DNA of 64,000 nucleotides from Anaerotruncus rubiinfantis (GTDB lineage Bacteria > Bacillota > Clostridia > Oscillospirales > Ruminococcaceae), in the NCBI RefSeq assembly GCF_900078395.1, contig NZ_FKLA01000007.1:1-64000 (forward strand), in the 5' to 3' direction. The position numbers and the translations under genes were made by a program. The notes under the pieces are model-generated. The model did not search any database, was not told the origin of the DNA, and saw nothing but the letters and a program-made list of their open reading frames with translations. Positions 31,146-39,946 of the stretch are shown here, one piece after another (the first letter of the stretch is position 1; each line of letters opens with the position of its first letter).

Positions 31146-31907
31146 CTAAATTTGCAGCAGCGCCCGCGCGACATGCGCCGCGATGAGGTATCCGGCCACC
31201 GGAGGCACAAAAGCGATGCTACCGGGCGGATGTCGGCCGTTGTTGTCTCCGGGCGCGACCGCGGCCAGCGGCTGCTCGCGCGAATAGCAGACGGTGAGGC
31301 TGGTGATCCCGCGCTTTCGCAGCTCGCGGCGCATGACCCGCGCAAGCCCGCAGCCGCAGCCGTTGGCTGTTTCAGCAAGGTCGCCGATGCAGAGCTTGCC
31401 GGGATCGAGACGGTTGCCGGTGCCCAGGCAGGAGACGAGCGGCACCCCGCGCGCGGCGCATTCCTGCGCGAGATGAAGTTTGGCGGTGACCGTGTCGATC
31501 GCGTCCACCACATAATCGGGCTGCCAGTCGAAGAGGAAGGCGCTGTTTTCGGGCAGGTAAAACTGGGCGGCGAAGGTGAAGTCGCCGTCCGGGTTGATGG
31601 CGCGCAGCCGTTTTTCGGCGGCCTGCGCTTTGGGCAGGCCGACCACGTCGCGGGTGGCGACGAGCTGACGGTTGAGGTTTGTGAGATCGACTGTGTCGTG
31701 GTCGACGAGCAGCAGGTGGCCGACCCCGGTGCGGCAGAGCGCCTCCATCGCCGCCGAGCCGACCCCACCCAGCCCGACGACGGCGACCCGCGCGGCGGCG
31801 AGCTTTTCAAGGCCCTGCGCGCCGACCCGCGCGGCGGCGAGCTTTTCAAGGCCCTGCGCGCCGACGAGCAGCCCGGTGCGGGCGAGCCAGCTATTTTCTT
31901 TTTCCAT
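31146..31907 (-). CDS. tcdA: tRNA threonylcarbamoyladenosine dehydratase
   Basis: Start chosen at ATG 31907 (MEKENSWLARTGLLVG), which aligns with family N termini; a longer form from 31937 adds nothing family-like. About 253 residues. The E1/ThiF-type nucleotide-binding fold has VAVVGLGGVGSAAMEAL, LLLVDHDTVDLTNLNRQ and then PDYVVDAIDTVTAKL; the C-terminal part has GTGNRLDP and the VCYSREQP segment of the TcdA/YgdL group. It cyclises t6A37 in tRNA. An exact 39-base tandem duplication near the N terminus adds 13 residues (VGAQGLEKLAAAR twice). It overlaps the XRE gene by 17 bases. Confidence 0.9.
   Translation of the reverse strand: MEKENSWLARTGLLVGAQGLEKLAAARVGAQGLEKLAAARVAVVGLGGVGSAAMEALCRTGVGHLLLVDHDTVDLTNLNRQLVATRDVVGLPKAQAAEKRLRAINPDGDFTFAAQFYLPENSAFLFDWQPDYVVDAIDTVTAKLHLAQECAARGVPLVSCLGTGNRLDPGKLCIGDLAETANGCGCGLARVMRRELRKRGITSLTVCYSREQPLAAVAPGDNNGRHPPGSIAFVPPVAGYLIAAHVARALLQI
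31785..31862. repeat. 39-bp exact tandem duplication within tcdA
   Basis: Two adjacent identical 39-base units, 31785-31823 and 31824-31862. The length is a multiple of three, so the reading frame is kept. Confidence 0.95.
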
Positions 31908-32121
31908 TATATGGATTCCTTTCGTCGGAGAGGCCAAGAATGTAATCGGCTGTGGTTTGGTACAGCAGGACCAGATTTTTCACATGCCGCATCGGAAGGT
32001 CCACCTCTCCGGTTTCGTAGCGGCGATACATCTGCCGTTTGATGCCAAGATAGTTTGCCACATCTTCCTGCGTTTTGTCACTGTCTTCGCGCAGCGCGCG
32101 AAGACGTTCGAAACACTCCAT
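31891..32121 (-). CDS. XRE family transcriptional regulator
   Basis: 76 residues. A helix-turn-helix of the Cro/C1 type spans residues 6-62: LRALREDSDKTQEDVANYLG, then IKRQMYRRYETGEVDLP, then LVLLYQTTADYILGLSD. There is no effector domain. It is transcribed together with tcdA (17-base overlap) and divergently from a small gene; the intervening DNA carries three related A/T-rich sites, so it probably controls that pair and itself. Confidence 0.9.
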   Translation of the reverse strand: MECFERLRALREDSDKTQEDVANYLGIKRQMYRRYETGEVDLPMRHVKNLVLLYQTTADYILGLSDERNPYNGKRK

Positions 32122-32154
32122 AAAATTCCCCCTCTGCTCTCAGATCATAGCATG

Positions 32155-32227
32155 AAACGCAAATGTAGCATTGACAAAGAAACATATTTGTGCCATAATG
32201 CGAGATGAAAGAAACAAATATGTAGCA
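32155..32227 (+). promoter_or_regulatory. promoter and three operator-like sites between XRE and 86-aa genes
   Basis: A plus promoter TTGACA (32171-32176), a 17-base spacer and CATAAT (32194-32199). Related sites: 32155-32170 (AAACGCAAATGTAGCA), 32181-32194 in opposite orientation (within the promoter spacer) and 32212-32227 (AAACAAATATGTAGCA). Confidence 0.65.
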
Positions 32228-32240
32228 CGGAGGGCAAAAA

Positions 32241-32501
32241 ATGGACAAAATTTTGAACCGCACCGACCTTTCTGAAATCAGCTTGTTCCTTCTGACCGGC
32301 TGCGAAGCGGTTGGGCCGCTCCCGCGCGAGGAGGAGATCGAAAGCCTCCTGCGGATGCTTTTGGAAAAGCTGCGCACGACCGGGGACGAAGATGCTGTTG
32401 ACAGCGTCTTTGGACAGATCGGCACACTGGAAATGATCTATTTTGAATCGGGCGTGCGCGCGGGCGCTTCCCTTGCTTCCGCCGTTCTGCTCGGCAGGTG
32501 A
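32241..32501 (+). CDS. small helical protein divergent from XRE gene (86 aa)
   Basis: ATG after a cggagggc ribosome binding site. The product is entirely helical, moderately acidic, with MLLEKLRTTGDEDAVDSVFG in the middle and MIYFESGVRAGASLASAVLL at the end; the last motif (Y-F-E-x-G-x-x-x-G-A) occurs at the C terminus of several small Firmicutes helical proteins. No function can be assigned. Control by the neighbouring XRE protein is likely from the shared control region. Confidence 0.65.
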   Translation: MDKILNRTDLSEISLFLLTGCEAVGPLPREEEIESLLRMLLEKLRTTGDEDAVDSVFGQIGTLEMIYFESGVRAGASLASAVLLGR

Positions 32502-32528
32502 AATGCGCGTTGCGTCGCGCCCGCTTTC

Positions 32529-33180
32529 GCGCGTTTCGCCGCGTGCACGGGAATCAAGCGGCCTCGCCGCTTGAGAATCACTGGCGCGTTTCGCCGCGCC
32601 CCACGAGTCCATTTCTTGCTCGCCCAAGAAATGGACAAAAGAAGGCGCTCAAGGGGCTAGCCGCCCCTTGAGAAACCCCGCGGACGCCTTGCCAAAACTT
32701 GCGCCGTAAGCGCTCCCAACACACGGTCAGCTCAAGACTGATGGTAACGCTTCGCGCTCCCAGGTTGCTGCCGGGTTATGGGTTTGCTGTATTTTCTAAT
32801 CGGCTTGTCCGCTTTGCGCGAAGCGCGCGGCCGCAACGGTTGCGGCCGCCCGTCCCGCGCGTCATTGCGAAGCGCGCGCGGCGCACTTCGTCTTGCCTGA
32901 GCAGATTGCGCGCGATCTTTGCCGTAGGCAACGAAATCGCGCGTAGGGGGTCGCGGGGGACTCCCCGCGTGTCTTCTTTCGTCCATTTCTTGGACAGGCA
33001 AGAAATGGACCCCGGGCGCTCGGAGGGCGCAATATCCCGGGCGCTCGGAGGGCGCAATATCCCGGGCGCTCGGAGGGCGCAATATCCCAGGCGCTCGGAG
33101 GGCGCAATATCCCGGGCGCTCGGAGGGCGCAATATCCCAGGCGCGCAAAGAGCGCAAATCGTGCGCGCGGCGAAACGCGC
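32529..33180. repeat. composite repeat island
   Basis: About 650 bases between the 86-aa gene and the TtcA-like gene with no plausible gene. GCGCGTTTCGCCGCG occurs at 32529-32543 and 32584-32598 and inverted at 33166-33180. The hairpin with arms gtccatttcttg / caagaaatggac occurs at 32607-32636 and 32981-33010. Between them are further palindromic GC stretches, and at 33011 a tandem array begins. Confidence 0.8.
33011..33159. repeat. 25-bp tandem repeat array
   Basis: Five full copies of a 25-base unit (CCCGGGCGCTCGGAGGGCGC plus AATAT) at 33011, 33036, 33061, 33086 and 33111, with CCCAG in place of CCCGG in one, then a degenerate sixth copy. Units are contiguous without spacers. Each unit contains the self-complementary pair GGCGC/GCGCT-like ends and could fold. 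Confidence 0.93.
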
Positions 33181-33182
33181 AA

Positions 33183-33893
33183 TTACCATCCGCTCACATG
33201 CCCGCGGCGGATCGCTCCGTATATACGTTTTGTAATACCTGGGTGAGTTTTCTCCATTTGGGATAAAAATTCCTTGGTCCATTGCCGCTCGGTGCAGCCG
33301 TCCACCGGACATTTGCTCTTGACCACCGGGAGCCCGGCCCGGTTGACCGCGTTGCGGATTTCCCGCTCCGGCGCAAAAATCAGCGGACGGATCATGGTGA
33401 TATCCTTGCGGGAAAGGTAGGTCACCGGCGAAAAACAGCCGACCCGGCCTTCGTTGAAAAGATTCATTAAAAAGGTTTCGACCGCGTCGTCGAAATGATG
33501 CCCGAGCGCGAGCTTCTGACAGGAGAGTTCCTTGACCGTGTCATGCAGCACGCCGCGGCGCATCCGGGCGCACAGGCTGCATGGGTTCGACTCCTGCCGC
33601 TGGTCAAAAATGATCTGTCCAATCTGGGTGCGTTTGATCACATACTCCACGCCAAGGGAATCGCAAAGCGCCTGGATAGGCGAATAATCGGTGTTCACAC
33701 CGTCGAAATTGTTGTCGAGGGTGATGGCCTTGAGGGTAAAATCGATGCCGATAAACCGGCGCACGCCAGCCAGCGCCGCCAGGAGCGCGACCGAATCCTT
33801 GCCGCCGGAAACGCCGACGGCAACTGCGTCACCGTCGGCGATCATCTGATATTCTGTTATGGCGCGCCGGACATATCCCATGATTTGCTGCAT
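33183..33893 (-). CDS. TtcA-family tRNA thiolation-like ATPase
   Basis: 236 residues. The PP-loop SGGKDSVALL (residues 30-39) binds ATP. NPCSLCARMRRG (about residue 109) supplies the C-x-x-C for the iron-sulfur cluster, and GHHFDDAVETFLMNLF is the TtcA-family signature after it. A further CPVDGC near residue 200 is typical of this Firmicutes group. E. coli TtcA makes 2-thiocytidine at tRNA position 32; the clostridial relatives are shorter and their exact target is less certain. Followed three bases later on the same strand's upstream side by the CNNM gene, so likely an operon. Confidence 0.85.
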   Translation of the reverse strand: MQQIMGYVRRAITEYQMIADGDAVAVGVSGGKDSVALLAALAGVRRFIGIDFTLKAITLDNNFDGVNTDYSPIQALCDSLGVEYVIKRTQIGQIIFDQRQESNPCSLCARMRRGVLHDTVKELSCQKLALGHHFDDAVETFLMNLFNEGRVGCFSPVTYLSRKDITMIRPLIFAPEREIRNAVNRAGLPVVKSKCPVDGCTERQWTKEFLSQMEKTHPGITKRIYGAIRRGHVSGW

Positions 33894-33896
33894 AAA

Positions 33897-35243
33897 CTAC
33901 TTTTGCTCCTTTTCCTTCGCGGAGGATTCCTCCTGCGCGGGGATGCGTTCGGCGCGGATGCGTGCAATGCGCCGGTCTTCGACCAGCAGGACGGTGAACT
34001 GTACGCCGCCGATGGTGACCGATGGATGTTCATCCGGGGCGGGAATGCGTTCGAGCTGTTCGGTGAGCAGGCCGCCGATCGTATCATATTCGGATTCTTC
34101 CTCTTCGAGCGTCGTGTCAAAGAGGCGTTCCACCTCGTCAATGCCTACGGTCCCGTCGATCGAATAGCAGCCTTCTGAAAGCTTGGAGATTTCCTCCTCC
34201 TCGTCGTCGTATTCGTCCTGGATGTTGCCGACGATCGATTCGAGCAGATCCTCCATCGAAACGATGCCCGCTGTGCCGCCGTATTCATCCACCGCGACGG
34301 CGACCTGTACCTTCTGCTGTTTGAACTGGGTGAACAGATTGACGCAATCCATGTTTTCCGGGACAAAATAGGCGGAACGCATATACTTCTGCACGTCGAA
34401 GCCGGTGTCGTGCTTGCCGATGAGACAGAGCAGGTCCTTGACGTAAACAATGCCGATGATGTCGTCGATGTCGTCATCATAGACCGGGATGCGCGAATAG
34501 CCGGTGTCGATCGCGATGGCGGAAAGCTCGTCAAGCGTAACCGTCTTTGGTACGGCGACCATATCGGTGCGGTGGGTCATCACCTCCGAAATGCTGCGGT
34601 CGTCGAACTCGAAAATGTTATTGATCATATCCTTTTCACTCTGTTCGATCGCGCCCTTTTCCTTGCCGACATCGACCATCAGGCGGATTTCCTCCTCGGT
34701 GACCTCGTCCGGCTCCTCCTCGGCGCGCACGCCGAACAGGGCGGCAAGCCCCGAAGCGATCGCGCTGTTGAGCGCGACAAAGGGACGCATCAGCAGCGCG
34801 GCGGCGCGGCAGAAGCCTGCCAGCGCGAACGCGACAGGCTGTGGATAGCGGCAGGCGATGCGGTAGGGCAGCAGCAGACAGAGGACATTGAGCGTGAAGA
34901 TGACCAGGATACAGCCCGCGGCGGCCGCGGGATAGAAAAAGCCTGGCCCGCCCTTTGCGGCCAGGGCAAAAATGAACGGCATGGCAAGATAGAAAAACGC
35001 AAGCACGCTGCTGACAACGGTACAGGAAAAACCGGCGAGCTTGAGCCCTTCGAGGAAGGCGGCGGGCTTTTCAAGCAGCTTCGAGATGAAGGTGGCCTTG
35101 CGGTCACCGGAAGCAGCCAGCTTTTTGATGCTCGAGTCCTTCAGCACAGTGAGCGCGGTGCGTCCGGCGGTGAGCAGGGCGTTGGCCAGCACAAGCAACA
35201 GGACTGCAATCAAAAAAGTTGTCGTATTACCGTCAGGGTCCAT
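33897..35243 (-). CDS. CNNM/CorC-family membrane protein with CBS domains
   Basis: Start ATG 35243 after ttggagga; 448 residues. The N-terminal DUF21/CNNM membrane domain has hydrophobic segments at about 8-30, 60-85, 95-120 and 130-150. Two CBS motifs follow (about 205-330: MTHRTDMVAVPKTVTLDELS and YSRIPVYDDDIDDIIGIVYV, then VNLFTQFKQQKVQVAVAVDE). The C-terminal CorC_HlyC domain (about 360-440) follows. Proteins of this type export magnesium or take part in divalent-cation homeostasis; older annotations call them haemolysins. Confidence 0.88.
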   Translation of the reverse strand: MDPDGNTTTFLIAVLLLVLANALLTAGRTALTVLKDSSIKKLAASGDRKATFISKLLEKPAAFLEGLKLAGFSCTVVSSVLAFFYLAMPFIFALAAKGGPGFFYPAAAAGCILVIFTLNVLCLLLPYRIACRYPQPVAFALAGFCRAAALLMRPFVALNSAIASGLAALFGVRAEEEPDEVTEEEIRLMVDVGKEKGAIEQSEKDMINNIFEFDDRSISEVMTHRTDMVAVPKTVTLDELSAIAIDTGYSRIPVYDDDIDDIIGIVYVKDLLCLIGKHDTGFDVQKYMRSAYFVPENMDCVNLFTQFKQQKVQVAVAVDEYGGTAGIVSMEDLLESIVGNIQDEYDDEEEEISKLSEGCYSIDGTVGIDEVERLFDTTLEEEESEYDTIGGLLTEQLERIPAPDEHPSVTIGGVQFTVLLVEDRRIARIRAERIPAQEESSAKEKEQK

Positions 35244-35402
35244 GAAATAATTCCTCCAAAAAATATGGTCGCATCCGCATAAATACAAGGATGATCGATA
35301 TAAATATAATCATTTTTCGGGCTGCTGTCAATTTTTCGAGAAAATTCCACATAAGTTCAGGGAAAAGTCATAAACTATACGGATTTTTTATGTGGAGACT
35401 TA

Positions 35403-35431
35403 TTTACAACCACCGCTAAAGATGGTAAAAT
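35403..35431 (+). promoter_or_regulatory. promoter of nifJ
   Basis: TTTACA (35403-35408), a 17-base spacer and TAAAAT (35426-35431). A seven-base inverted repeat (tgtggag / ctccaca) flanks it on both sides and could be an operator. Confidence 0.65.
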
Positions 35432-35524
35432 CTATAAAGATAGGCTCCACAGGGGATTTTCCTTTTTGGAGGACCTCATTTGTACTCTTTATCAGTACCA
35501 CTAATTTCTTAGGAGGAAGATAAA

Positions 35525-38500
35525 ATGGCAAGAAAAATGAAAACCATGGATGGCAATAATGCCGCCGCTTACGCCTCATACGCGTTTACGGATCTGGCTG
35601 CCATCTACCCGATTACCCCTTCGTCGGTAATGGCGGAAGTCACCGATGAATGGTCGACCCAGGGCCAGAAGAACATCTTCGGCCAGACGGTCAAGGTAGT
35701 CGAGATGCAGTCCGAGGCGGGCGCCGCGGGCACCGTCCACGGCTCGCTGGCAGCCGGCGCGCTGACCACCACCTACACCGCTTCCCAGGGCCTGCTGCTG
35801 ATGATCCCGAATATGTACAAAATGGCCGGTGAGCTGTTGCCGGGTGTCATCGACGTTTCCGCCCGCTGCGTTGCTTCCCACGCGCTGAACATCTTCGGCG
35901 ACCATTCCGACGTCTATGCCTGCCGCCAGACCGGTTTCGCAATGCTCTGCGAAAGCAGCGTGCAGGAGGTTATGGACCTGACCGCCGTCGCGCATATGTC
36001 CGCGATCAAAGGCCGCGTCCCGTTTGTCAATTTCTTTGATGGCTTCCGCACCTCCCACGAGCTGCAGAAGATCGAAGTCTGGGATTATAAAGATCTCGAC
36101 GAGATGGTTGATCACGACGCGATCGACGCTTTCCGCAAACGCGCTCTGAATCCGGAGCATCCCGTCCTGCGCGGCTCCGCTCAGAACCCTGACATCTTCT
36201 TCCAGGCCCGCGAGGCTTGCAACCCCTACTATCTGGCGCTGCCGGCGATCGTCGAGGAGTACATGGACAAGGTCAATGCCAAGATCGGCACCAACTACGG
36301 CCTGTTCAACTACTACGGCGCCCCGGATGCGGAGCATGTCATCATCGCAATGGGTTCGGTCTGCGAGACCATCGATGAGACGGTCGACTTCCTGAATAAG
36401 AACGGCCAGAAGGTCGGTCTCATCAAAGTCCGCCTGTATCGTCCGTTTGTCAATGAGAAACTGGTTGCCGCCATCCCGGATTCGGTCAAGACCATCTCGG
36501 TTCTCGACCGCACCAAGGAGCCCGGCTCCAACGGCGAGCCGCTCTATCTCGATGTTGTCGCGGCCATCAAGGACACCAAGTTCGAAAAGGTTCCGGTTCT
36601 GCGCGGCCGTTACGGCCTCGGCTCCAAGGACACCACTCCGGACCAGATCATCGCCGTCTACGACAATGCCGCCGCGATGGGAAAAATGCAGTTCACCATC
36701 GGCATTGAGGACGATGTGACCGGTTATTCGCTCGAAGCCAAGAAGAACCCGAACACCGCTCCGGAAGGCACCACCGCCTGCAAATTCTGGGGTCTCGGTT
36801 CGGACGGCACCGTCGGCGCGAACAAAAACTCGATCAAGATCATCGGTGACCACACCGACATGTATGCGCAGGCTTACTTTGCATACGACTCGAAGAAATC
36901 CGGCGGCGTCACCGTTTCGCACCTGCGTTTCGGCCACACCCCGATCCATTCGACCTACCTCATCAACAAAGCGAACTTTGTCGCCTGCCACAACCCCTCC
37001 TATATCGACAAGTACGACATGGTTGAAGACCTGGTAGACGGCGGCACCTTCCTGCTCAACTGCCCGTGGAGCGGCGATGAGCTCGAGCAGCATATCCCCG
37101 GCAAGGTGAAGAAATTCATCGCCGACCACAATATCCAGTTCTACACCATCGATGGTATCGACATCGGCCGCAAGCTGGGACTCGGCACCCGCATCAACAC
37201 CGTTCTGCAGTCCGCGTTCTTCAAGCTCGCGAAGATCATCCCCGAGGCGGATGCGATCCAGTATATGAAAGACGCGGCCACCAAGTCCTACGGACGCAAG
37301 GGTGAAAAGATCGTCAAGATGAACCATGACGCGATCGACGAAGGCGCGAAAGCCGTTGTCAAGGTCGAAGTCCCGGCCTCCTGGAAGAACGCCACCGACG
37401 ACAGCACCGTTGCGGTTGCCACCGGCGACCGCAAGGACCTGGTTGATTTCGTCAACGACATCCTCATCCCGGCGAACGCACAGCGCGGCGACAAGCTGCC
37501 GGTCTCCGTCTTCAAGGGCCGCGAGGACGGCACCTTCCCGCAGGGCTCCGCTGCTTACGAGAAACGCGGCATCGCCGTCGATGTCCCGTCCTGGCAGCCT
37601 GAAAACTGCATCCAGTGCAACTTCTGCTCTTATGTCTGCCCGCACGCTGTTATCCGCCCGGCGGTCATGACTGCCGAAGAAGCTGCCAAGGCTCCGGCCG
37701 GCACCAAGATGGTCGACATGACCGGTATGCCGGGCTATAAGTTCGCGATGACCGTTTCGGTTCTCGACTGCACCGGCTGCGGCTCCTGCGCGAACGTCTG
37801 CCCGGGCAAGAAGGGCGCCAAGGCGCTTGTTATGGAAAAACTCGACACCCAGCTCGCGCAGCAGGAAGTGTTCGCCTATGGACACGCGCTGCCGGTGAAG
37901 CCGGAAGTTGCCGAGAAGTTCAAAGAGACCACCGTCAAGGGCAGCCAGTTCAAACAGCCGCTGCTTGAATTCTCCGGCGCCTGCGCGGGCTGCGGCGAGA
38001 CCCCTTACGCGAAGCTCGCAACCCAGCTGTTCGGTGACAGAATGTATATCGCGAACGCGACCGGATGCTCCTCCATCTGGGGCGGTTCCGCTCCGTCCAC
38101 CCCGTACACCGTCAACAAGGACGGCCACGGCCCCGCTTGGGCGAACAGCCTCTTCGAGGACAACGCCGAGTATGGTTACGGCATGTATCTGGCTCAGGCC
38201 ACGCTGCGCCAGCGCCTGATCGGCAAGGTCCTGGAGCTGTCCAAGGATGCTCCGGCAGACGTGAAAGCCGCTTGCGAAGCGTATCTGTCCACCGTCAACG
38301 ACGGCGCGGCCAATGCCATTGCAACCAAGAACCTGATCGCAGCGCTCGAAGCCTGCGGCTGTGACGCCGGCAAGGAGATCCTCAAGGATAAAGAGTTCCT
38401 TGCGAAGAAGTCCAACTGGGTCCTCGGCGGCGACGGCTGGGCGTTCGATATCGGCTTCGGCGGACTCGACCATGTGATCGCTTCCGGCGAGGACGTCAAC

Positions 38501-39067
38501 ATCCTCTGCTTCAACACCGAGGTTTACTCCAACACGGGCGGCCAGTCCTCCAAGGCGACTCCGACCGGTGCGATCGCGCAGTTCGCGGCGGCCGGCAAAG
38601 AGGTCAAACAGAAGGATCTCGCCGCGATCGCCATGAGCTACGGTTACGTCTACGTCGCGCAGGTTGCGATGGGCGCTGACTATAACCAGTGCCTCAAGGC
38701 CTTCATCGAGGCGGAGAGCTATCACGGCCCGTCCCTGATCATCGCGTACGCGCCCTGCATCAACCACGGCATCCGCGGCGGTATGACCATCGCGCAGACC
38801 GAGATGAAACGTGCTGTTGAGGCTGGATACTGGCACAACTTCCGCTTTGATCCGCGCAACGTGGAAGCGGGCAAGAATCCGTTCATGCTCGACTCCAAGG
38901 CGCCGACCGCGGACTACAAGTCCTTCATCGAGAACGAGGTCCGCTACTCCTCGCTCCAGCGCCAGAATCCGGAGCGTGCGCAGGATCTGTTCGAGAGAGC
39001 GAGCAAATCCGCTGCCGACAAGTATGCGCATCTGGTCCGTCTCTCCAAGCTTTACGACGTCGAATAA
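35525..39067 (+). CDS. nifJ: pyruvate:ferredoxin (flavodoxin) oxidoreductase
   Basis: 1180 residues, the usual length of single-chain PFOR. Domain order: pyruvate-binding domain I with AAAYASYAFTDLAAIYPITP, domain II and the CoA-binding region, the gamma domain, a ferredoxin domain with CIQCNFCSYVCP (about residue 695) and CTGCGSCANVCPG (about 748), and the TPP domain with CAGCGETPYAK (about 819) and GDGWAFDIGFGGLDHV. It oxidises pyruvate to acetyl-CoA and CO2 with reduction of ferredoxin, the central step of clostridial fermentation. Strong ribosome binding site aggaggaag. High GC bias suggests strong expression. Confidence 0.97.
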   Translation: MARKMKTMDGNNAAAYASYAFTDLAAIYPITPSSVMAEVTDEWSTQGQKNIFGQTVKVVEMQSEAGAAGTVHGSLAAGALTTTYTASQGLLLMIPNMYKMAGELLPGVIDVSARCVASHALNIFGDHSDVYACRQTGFAMLCESSVQEVMDLTAVAHMSAIKGRVPFVNFFDGFRTSHELQKIEVWDYKDLDEMVDHDAIDAFRKRALNPEHPVLRGSAQNPDIFFQAREACNPYYLALPAIVEEYMDKVNAKIGTNYGLFNYYGAPDAEHVIIAMGSVCETIDETVDFLNKNGQKVGLIKVRLYRPFVNEKLVAAIPDSVKTISVLDRTKEPGSNGEPLYLDVVAAIKDTKFEKVPVLRGRYGLGSKDTTPDQIIAVYDNAAAMGKMQFTIGIEDDVTGYSLEAKKNPNTAPEGTTACKFWGLGSDGTVGANKNSIKIIGDHTDMYAQAYFAYDSKKSGGVTVSHLRFGHTPIHSTYLINKANFVACHNPSYIDKYDMVEDLVDGGTFLLNCPWSGDELEQHIPGKVKKFIADHNIQFYTIDGIDIGRKLGLGTRINTVLQSAFFKLAKIIPEADAIQYMKDAATKSYGRKGEKIVKMNHDAIDEGAKAVVKVEVPASWKNATDDSTVAVATGDRKDLVDFVNDILIPANAQRGDKLPVSVFKGREDGTFPQGSAAYEKRGIAVDVPSWQPENCIQCNFCSYVCPHAVIRPAVMTAEEAAKAPAGTKMVDMTGMPGYKFAMTVSVLDCTGCGSCANVCPGKKGAKALVMEKLDTQLAQQEVFAYGHALPVKPEVAEKFKETTVKGSQFKQPLLEFSGACAGCGETPYAKLATQLFGDRMYIANATGCSSIWGGSAPSTPYTVNKDGHGPAWANSLFEDNAEYGYGMYLAQATLRQRLIGKVLELSKDAPADVKAACEAYLSTVNDGAANAIATKNLIAALEACGCDAGKEILKDKEFLAKKSNWVLGGDGWAFDIGFGGLDHVIASGEDVNILCFNTEVYSNTGGQSSKATPTGAIAQFAAAGKEVKQKDLAAIAMSYGYVYVAQVAMGADYNQCLKAFIEAESYHGPSLIIAYAPCINHGIRGGMTIAQTEMKRAVEAGYWHNFRFDPRNVEAGKNPFMLDSKAPTADYKSFIENEVRYSSLQRQNPERAQDLFERASKSAADKYAHLVRLSKLYDVE

Positions 39068-39082
39068 GCAAAAGCGTATTTC

Positions 39083-39122
39083 TCCGCCCGCGGCAGTCGC
39101 CGCGGGCGGATTTCTTTTTTTC
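39083..39122 (+). terminator. terminator after nifJ
   Basis: Twelve-base arms tccgcccgcggc / gccgcgggcgga, loop AGTC, then TTTCTTTTTTTT. Confidence 0.93.
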
Positions 39123-39195
39123 GGCCGTTTCCCGCCGCATATTTGAAGGCGCGCGCCGCACAATAAAAATGGAAAAACGATGGGGAGGGATGGCG

Positions 39196-39879
39196 GTGCC
39201 GCTTTTGGATATCCGTGGGATGCAGAAGGTCTATAACGCCGGGGAAAATGAGGTGCGTGCGCTGCGCGGGATCACGCTGTGCATCGAGCCGGGGGAATTT
39301 GTTGCGATCGTGGGACAGTCGGGCTCCGGGAAATCGACCCTGATGAACATGCTGGGCTGTCTCGATCTGCCGGACGCGGGGGAATATTACCTCGATGGGG
39401 AAAATGTCGCGCAGATCCCGGAGGAAACGCTTGCGCAGATCCGTAACCGGCGGATCGGGTTTATCTTCCAGGGGTTTAACCTGATCCCAAGCCTGAGCGC
39501 ACTTGAAAATGTTGAACTGCCGCTTATCTACCGGGGGATCCCGCGCCGTGAACGCGGGACGCTCGCGGCCGCGGCGCTCGAACGGGTGGGCGTGGGCAAC
39601 CGGATGTATCACCGGCCGGCGCAGCTCTCGGGAGGCCAGCAGCAGCGGGTTGCCATTGCGCGTGCGATCGCCGCCCGCCCGCCGATCATTCTGGCGGACG
39701 AGCCGACCGGGAACCTCGACCGTGCGTCGGGCGAGGAGGTCATGAAGATCCTGCACGAACTGCACGCGGAAGGCCGGACGGTGATTCTGATCACCCACGA
39801 CAACGAGATCGCGCGCAGTGCGCAGCGGCTGGTGCGGATCATAGATGGGGACGTGGTGGAGGACCGGCGGCTGTGCTGA
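39196..39879 (+). CDS. ABC transporter ATP-binding protein (LolD/MacB-type), no permease adjacent
   Basis: The start is uncertain: GTG 39196 has ggggagg eight bases upstream; an ATG at 39190 is too close to it and an ATG at 39169 has none. About 227 residues with Walker [10 protein letters not shown], signature LSGGQQQR, Walker [12 protein letters not shown] and switch His ITHDNE. The [19 protein letters not shown] segment is typical of the MacB/LolD/FtsE-like export branch. No FtsX/MacB permease follows; the next gene is on the other strand, so the partner must be elsewhere or lost. Confidence 0.85.
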   Translation: MPLLDIRGMQKVYNAGENEVRALRGITLCIEPGEFVAIVGQSGSGKSTLMNMLGCLDLPDAGEYYLDGENVAQIPEETLAQIRNRRIGFIFQGFNLIPSLSALENVELPLIYRGIPRRERGTLAAAALERVGVGNRMYHRPAQLSGGQQQRVAIARAIAARPPIILADEPTGNLDRASGEEVMKILHELHAEGRTVILITHDNEIARSAQRLVRIIDGDVVEDRRLC

Positions 39880-39896
39880 ACTAAAAATCAGAAAGA

Positions 39897-39940
39897 AAAC
39901 GGGCCGTGCCCCTGCGAAGAGCAGGGCACGGCCCGTTTTT
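39897..39940. terminator. bidirectional terminator
   Basis: Long GC-rich arms (aaacgggccgtgcccctgc and complement) with loop GAAGA and TTTTT on the right; shared with the facing lacI-type gene. Confidence 0.9.
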
Positions 39941-39946
39941 GGCGGC

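Noticed and set aside
33011-33159. The 25-bp repeats as a CRISPR array.
   Set aside because: Units are contiguous without spacers, and no cas genes are near.
32699-33312. Open frames of up to 178 codons over the repeat island.
   Set aside because: They exist only because the 25-bp unit lacks stops in several frames; the translations are repeats of the same low-complexity peptides.
35576-39163. A 1195-codon open frame antisense to nifJ.
   Set aside because: It is the mirror of a strongly GC-biased gene; the sense frame has all PFOR motifs, and the antisense product has no recognisable domain.
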